Positions 58,775 through 64,000 of a stretch of DNA of 64,000 bases are shown in pieces. The stretch's first letter is position 1, and each line of letters begins with the position of its first letter. The notes beneath the pieces were generated by a model. The model ran no database searches. It saw only the letters and a program-made list of their open reading frames with translations, and was not told the DNA's origin. Origin of the DNA: Bigelowiella natans CCMP2755 (taxonomy: Eukaryota > Cercozoa > Chlorarachniophyceae); NCBI GenBank assembly GCA_000320545.1, contig ADNK01002607.1, positions 107,001 through 171,000 of the forward strand. Direction: 5' to 3'. The position numbers and the translations under genes were made by a program.

Positions 58775-59544
58775 ATCCCATAACATTGGTTGGGCCTGTA
58801 AATATTGCGACGGCTGTGAAGATATATGCGAAGGAGGGTGGTCAACGGAATGCAACTTTTAAAGAATAGCTGCTCGTTGTTGAAGTACCATCAAGACTTC
58901 TGACAATATAGAAGTACCACTCTAGTAGTACATCGCCCATATGCTATTCGTCCATTGGCACATTTGCTGCTTTAATCTTATGTCATCTTTAGGCATCTAC
59001 ATTGCAAATTTTCTTTCTTAAAAATTCTGATGTAGTCTATGCATGCTTTTCTTTCACATTTCATGGCGTGTGTATGTATGTGTAGTTCCGATCCTGAAAC
59101 AATTAGAACGCATTCATACCTTGCACCATCGTGCAGCAGTTGATGTTTATATACACAACCTTGTCACAGCATTATAGGTCAATTCTTTTGGTCTTGGCTA
59201 ACTCGCCGTGCTTTTATAACAATAGCATTGATGACATGACGCTCGCATTGCCACGTATGCATTAGTAAGATAAAGTAGCTTGTCTGAGAGATCTATTCTA
59301 CAAGCTAGCCAACAAGCGCCGTAGCGTGCTGCTGCTTGCATTGACGCAATTATGATTAAGTCATCGCCATTTACAGAGACACAACGTTGTCTAAATGGAG
59401 ATTCGACGTTATCTAAAGATAACATTTGTCTCTGTACGTCGTCGATCCAATTTGTTTTACATGCACAATCTGTGTGTCCGCGTCATGCTTACGTCGAGGT
59501 GGCAAGCATTAATGTAGCTAACAATATCCCTCGAGCGCATGTAG

Positions 59545-59617
<73 letters not shown>

Positions 59618-59888
59618 CATTAGAAATTTCATTATTGAGAACATAATTTAAACAGCGTTGAATGTCATAATGATTAAAAAACTCGGGAGCCTAGGTGAAA
59701 GTTGGATTCTATGGCATGATAATATCTCATCCGATACAAATCTTATATCCAAATGCGGATCGACGCGTGTGGTACACGTATCATGTGCTAACTTTGTTGT
59801 ATGCGCTATGATGCATCCCTCTTGGGCACACGATTGATTCGAGCTCTCACAACACCAAAAATTCCGCAATGCCTTACGCTAAAGATGA
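58775..59888. other. Spacer before the Ubl gene 3' end
   Basis: Contains ctagcc/gctagc elements near 59300 and 59515 and a long CA/TA microsatellite. It flanks the 3' end of the minus-strand Ubl gene. No coding feature supported. Confidence 0.45.
59544..59614. repeat. (CA)n(TA)n compound microsatellite
   Basis: About 35 bases of CA repeats continue into about 35 bases of TA repeats, intergenic. Confidence 0.95.
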
Positions 59889-60521
59889 TCAAAACGCTAG
59901 GGCCATGGATAAAGTTGTGTCTTTGATGATCCCGAAGCTTATAAGAGAACGCCAGTATTCCGAGGTCAAAGAACGGCCTTCGAAACTAAGGTCTATGTTC
60001 CATGCCGGAACTGAAGCTTTCTCTTCATATCTTCGTTGTATATCTATTATAGTCTCTTGACCTGTGACATTTTCTATTAAAACCTTGTTTCCCGTGAGTG
60101 ACACTATTGTTAAAGAAAATGGGTTCGTAGAAAGCGTCGAATGTATAGGAATCATGCTTATTTGGGATGATCTTCTCGCTTGCTCCGCTCTAACGAAATC
60201 GCATTTCAGCACAACATTGCTGTTTATACCGCAACTTTTCAAACTCCTTTTCACATCGAAGGTTAGGTCGTAAACTTTCCCTTTACACTTATACTCGAGC
60301 TTCATTCGATCTGGGGTTGGAGCAGTGCTATCTTTCTGCAGAATTAGCATCAGGATGTCGCCTACCGTTTCATTGCCTGTCATTCCACGCAGCAGCAGCT
60401 TTCCCTCTCGGATAAAATTTTTCGATGTCACAAGGGTGTTGATCTCAATGTTAAATAGATCTACTTCCCTTTCGTCCTCACAAGTGGGAGGCATACGTGG
60501 CATTGAATTCCCGCACCCCAT
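59889..60521 (-). CDS. Tandem ubiquitin-like domain protein with N-myristoylation motif
   Basis: Single exon, 210 residues. It starts MGCGNSMPRMPP, which has Gly2 and small residues at 5-6 as expected for N-myristoylation, plus Cys3 for possible palmitoylation. Two beta-grasp units follow: residues about 23-108 (DLFNIEINTLV ... GETVG-like loop, YKCKGKVYDLTFDV, LKSCGINSNVVLKCDF) and about 133-210 (FSLTIVSLTGNKVLIENVTG ... IDIQRRYEEKASVPAWNIDL, SFEGRSL, LISFGIIKDTTLSMAL). The second is the closer match to ubiquitin (core helix, then F-x-G-x-x-L, then the final beta-strand). It lacks a C-terminal GG, so it is not conjugated. Likely a membrane-anchored adaptor. Divergent from the TBC gene. Confidence 0.8.
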   Translation of the reverse strand: MGCGNSMPRMPPTCEDEREVDLFNIEINTLVTSKNFIREGKLLLRGMTGNETVGDILMLILQKDSTAPTPDRMKLEYKCKGKVYDLTFDVKRSLKSCGINSNVVLKCDFVRAEQARRSSQISMIPIHSTLSTNPFSLTIVSLTGNKVLIENVTGQETIIDIQRRYEEKASVPAWNIDLSFEGRSLTSEYWRSLISFGIIKDTTLSMALAF

Positions 60522-61533
60522 GATCTTTAAGTTGGTAGCGTGAATGAATGAAGGATTGATTGAAGTTATTGGTGATTAATGCACAGTGCGTCAACCGCAC
60601 ACATCCGGTCTAATAGTGTATTTTTTGCATGCGACAATGGAATAATGCGCAGTTCGTTAATCGTAAGTTTTCAAGATAGTTGAATGTCAATTTGATCATG
60701 AAATCCAGGAAATGTTCCCGGTGTGATCAATGTGAAGTTCAATGTTCACCCCGTTCAATGCTCATTTCATTCATTCAATCCAGGAAACACTTCCTCACAA
60801 CAAAAATGCATCTAAAATCAAGTTCCAAATGCTTCCTCTTTTCAAGCGTGTTTTTTTGTCATTTGATCTCTACGACAAGTACAGGTCTTGTCCTTAACGC
60901 CAAGAAGGCATTCATTTTTCTTTTCTAATGCTCAAATTCTCCAAAAAGTACTCTGAAGACACTTTTGGAACACATTTCAACGGGTCCTTCGTACTTAGCT
61001 CTCTCCTCTTCCGCTACCGTCCCACTTACCTTTGCATTGTTGTCACATGTTACAGTGGTGCGATAATCACCTATGGCTTTTGCAACTTGACATCTTCCGC
61101 CTGTTTTGACCCTACAATTTTCATGTAGGGCTTACGATGGGATCCTCCCTCGCTATCACCGAATCGCATCGTGTACTGGCACGCGAGGGCAATAGAGGGG
61201 TTGTGCGAGTCTGACGACCATGGCATACAATCATCGGCCTCAATTGAGAGGAAGTTGCCATAAGCCAGCGCCGCACCGTAAGGCTCTTAGTGGAGCATCA
61301 CGCTTCGCAGGAGCACATCTTCCTTGGTATAAAAGCTGTGCGAAGTGGTGAGGAGATTCTTGGCTCAATAACCTAAACAAATTGAATATATAGTTTATCG
61401 ATCAGGTGTATATCTTTCTGTTGCCCCGTAAAGGTTGATCAAAGGCTTGAAATAAATCGGTAATAAGGAGGGAAACACTACAAGTCCGTTGGCATTTCTG
61501 AAATGTTACTTTTGTTCTTCGAGGTATCACTCA
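60522..61533. other. Divergent spacer between Ubl and TBC genes
   Basis: No palindrome island. From 61135 to 61400 the GC content rises and a TATAAAAG element occurs at about 61328-61335, roughly 200 bases before the TBC start codon; this may be its core promoter or that of an unrecognised RNA gene. Open frames at 60680-61128 have no support. Confidence 0.4.
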
Positions 61534-61818
61534 ATGGAAACCCTTCGTGCAAAACCATCAAGCATTTCCTTGGGACGACCAAACTATACTGATCTTTCCA
61601 AAATGCACGATGTAAGGCAATTTTTAATTGACGTTGCACTCCTGATGAGAACAAAATTAGAGTTGATATATTATAAATATTTCTCAAGATATACTAACGA
61701 TTTGCGTATGTTATAAATAATTTGTAGGCTGGATCATACGATCTTCAAAACGTAAGTACACTAATAAATAATTTTGTGATCCCAACAAAATTGTTAATCA
61801 GACTCGACTTCCCCGTGT

Positions 61819-61867
<49 letters not shown>

Positions 61868-64000
61868 GTATATATTTTATATAAGCCTTAAAAATTGCCA
61901 TTTCAGTGGGCCATAACACGAAGCGAAGAAAAAGATTCTGTGTGCCTCATTACCTTACCCAAGGTGCAATTCTACCATAGATACTCCTATTCTGAAAAAT
62001 TATAGCATACTATCTACATACAGGATGAGCTGAAAATTGCTCTTCGAGAAGGAATACCGTCGCTTAAGGTATATCTAGAGCCATTTGGATGCTGGTCGTA
62101 ATGTTTGTCTTCTGATAACATAGCGTCCGAGTCTGTGGCCAAAGTTAGTGTGTGAAGAGAAAAAATTTCAGAAGCTGCCTCATTATACAGAGTAAATAAG
62201 TCTCCATCATTTAGTACAGTCATCCTCATCATTCTGAAATGCTGATTAAAAATTTTGGCCGAAAATTGGTGGCGTGCGACAGGATTTCAGCTTTTTGTAA
62301 TTTTGTTCTATGATACGTTTGGTCTAACCTTTACCAGACTCTTATATGAAGTCTTCTATGGAGAAATACCAAATCAATGTTCCAAGGAGGTAATATATGT
62401 GACTTCAAACAACCATTTTGCAATATTAGCTAGCTAGTATTCAGGCACGAGCTTATGTTCAATCTCGCCTACGTCCACTTGCAGTTGTCATTGACTTACT
62501 ATAACGAAGCTAATGTAATCATGATTTGGTGATACGTATTCAACAACAGGTCGCAGTCCCCGATTTTGGAGGAGCATTAATGTTTAGTTCACACCCGATC
62601 TTATCAGAGGGAATAGAAGAGGTACAATGGCTTGCATAATTGTCTAGAATCTTTCTCTAAGTCGTTGTGTATTTGCAGGTTAGGCAAATGCTCTGCGTGC
62701 TGAAGCAGCATTTTGGTGCGGTGGTAACTTACTGCCCGGTATTAATGCACATATTTTGCCATCTTGCTCAAATTTTATAATGGTGAGTAATTGTGGAATG
62801 TGGGCTTTTGTTTCTTAAATCATTAGGTCTTGCCTGATCTCGCGGCTGTTCTTCTTCATTATGTAGCAGCAAAACATATTGATTATTATCGCATACAACA
62901 TTATGATATTCAAACTGAATTCAAATGTGCTATGCGAGTTTATGTAAATATGAATCTGAAACAGGTACCACCTGAGATGACGTTCAAAATGCTAATCGCA
63001 ATGATCGATCGAAGTCTCGTGGTACATTTGTCTGTTGTGTCTTTTGAATATTTTGACGGAAAATTTTCAAATTTTATTCTAGGATGGATGGTATTTCGCA
63101 GTTTCGGGCTTCGATTTTGAGCGCGAGGTGGTTATTGGGTTTACCATTGATGTCAACAAAATCGATCCGAGAGTCTGAAGCTTATTTTGATTCTGATGTT
63201 CAATGATTAATTATTTAATTCCAGGCAAAGAACTTCATACAAATCTTACAGGCTGGGCAACCAACGCTTGCAAGGTAAAATATGACCTCACCATATCCTA
63301 ACTCACATCTCAGTTACCCAAGAAATTGTTTCATACCAATTAACTCATATAAATTGGTGCAAATAATGGGAGCATTCGATCTACTTCAGAGCATCCCAAA
63401 AATGAACGGATGGATTGCTTGATTGATTGATTAACTGATTATTCTCCCCTTTGTATTCATTGGGATAATAGGCATTTCGAACAAGCAGGGTTCAATCTAG
63501 AGGACACAGTCAAGGTAAATGCAGCATGGACTCTATCATACAATCTGTATACTTCTAGAATACAAATTCGCTTCTTTCAAATAATTTTATAATCGCCGAT
63601 TCTATCGCTTTCATAGGTCTGGTTCGGGAGATTCTTCGTCTCATTTTTCCCCTACGACACGATACTACGGTTGATGGACGTGTACCTCAACGAGGGTTCC
63701 AAGACTCTGTTTCGGGTATGTATGCGTCACCATGTAGTATTTCATTCATAGTGAGTGTGACTTTGTTTGTTTGTGGTTAAAACCACCACACAGGTAGCTT
63801 TGAGCGTGTTAAAGATTCATGCTGAACAGCTGCTTCAATGCCGCACAGCGGTTGGAATACATAATACTTTACTACATTTATTCTTAAACATTATGATTCA
63901 GTTAATATCTAATTATGTACTTCATCCTTTCACCAATTCTAGGAGGAAATAGCGCTGCAGCTTGCCAAAAGCATGCGGATGCAGACAAATATGGAACAGT
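61534..64000 (+). CDS. TBC domain Rab GTPase-activating protein, 3' end beyond window
   Basis: Exons 61534-61611, 61728-61751, 61907-61963, 62024-62068, one unresolved, 62338-62389, 62550-62621, 62679-62738, 62827-63021, 63084-63128, 63225-63274, 63472-63514, 63617-63715, 63794-63850 and 63943 to the edge. The TBC pattern is visible: ELKIALREGIPSLK at the domain start, LLYEVFYGEIP, VRQMLCVLKQHFGAVVTYCPV (the region of the YCQGM motif), EMTFKMLIAMID, then FFPYDTILRLMDVYLNEGSKTLFRVALSVLK, which is the conserved late motif. The arginine and glutamine fingers (IPxxxR, YxQ) are not clearly present: the YCQ position reads YCP and the exon that should carry the Arg finger was not resolved. TBC proteins stimulate GTP hydrolysis by Rab GTPases in membrane traffic. 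Confidence 0.83.
61826..61863. repeat. (TA)n microsatellite in a TBC intron
   Basis: A TA tract of about 38 bases shortly before the exon at 61907. Confidence 0.9.

Overview
This window is nuclear DNA of a eukaryote, very probably a unicellular photosynthetic alga with a complex (secondary or higher) plastid. The reasons are spliceosomal GT-AG introns in nearly every gene, a GAPDH with a signal-peptide-plus-transit-type leader, an FO synthase (deazaflavin chromophore, in eukaryotes known from algae), a selenoprotein read through TGA, and abundant microsatellites. A chlorarachniophyte or another secondary alga would fit, but the lineage cannot be fixed from this sequence alone. Exon models were built by hand from reading frame, splice sites and phase. 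Where a model is said to be phase-consistent, every junction keeps frame.

Layout, left to right: a decayed LINE reverse transcriptase (0.9-2.4 kb, +); selenoprotein W with a SECIS element (3.4-3.95 kb, -); a Cys-containing secreted protein (4.3-5.4 kb, +); an uncertain charged ORF (6.9-7.6 kb, -); beta-ketoacyl-ACP synthase II (7.8-9.7 kb, +); a FAAH-type amidase with about 20 exons (10.5-15.6 kb, -); the splicing/transcription factor SNW/SKIP (16.5-18.8 kb, +); MnmG/MTO1 (19.9-22.2 kb, -); a bifunctional CofH-CofG FO synthase with more than 30 small exons (22.65-32.3 kb, +); a weak membrane-protein candidate (33.3-34.1 kb, -); GAPDH (35.0-36.6 kb, +); a PH-TM-coiled-coil protein (37.6-40.3 kb, +); antisense LINE relics (41.1-42.1 kb); an ankyrin-repeat gene with duplicated exon+intron units (42.05-43.2 kb, +); a histidine phosphatase with very large low-complexity inserts (44.1-48.0 kb, -); a BAR-like coiled-coil protein (48.6-50.1 kb, -); a secreted right-handed beta-helix protein (51.1-54.2 kb, +); a PPPDE/DeSI thiol peptidase (55.2-57.9 kb, -); a possible small secreted protein (58.6 kb, +); a myristoylation-motif protein with tandem ubiquitin-like folds (59.9-60.5 kb, -); and a TBC-domain Rab-GAP running off the right edge (61.5-64 kb, +).

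The genes are ordinary single-copy eukaryotic loci with no operon logic. The strongest large-scale pattern is in the spacers. Blocks rich in GCTAGC/CTAG and GCATGC palindromes lie just after stop codons and in convergent spacers (after SelW, the secreted protein, KAS II/FAAH, SNW/MnmG, FO synthase, GAPDH, PH protein, ankyrin, beta-helix/DeSI and near the Ubl gene), while divergent spacers, where promoters must lie, almost lack them. The most notable biology is the Sec codon with a foldable SECIS, and the FO synthase, whose CofH half precedes its CofG half in one exon chain joined by an acidic, Gly-rich linker.
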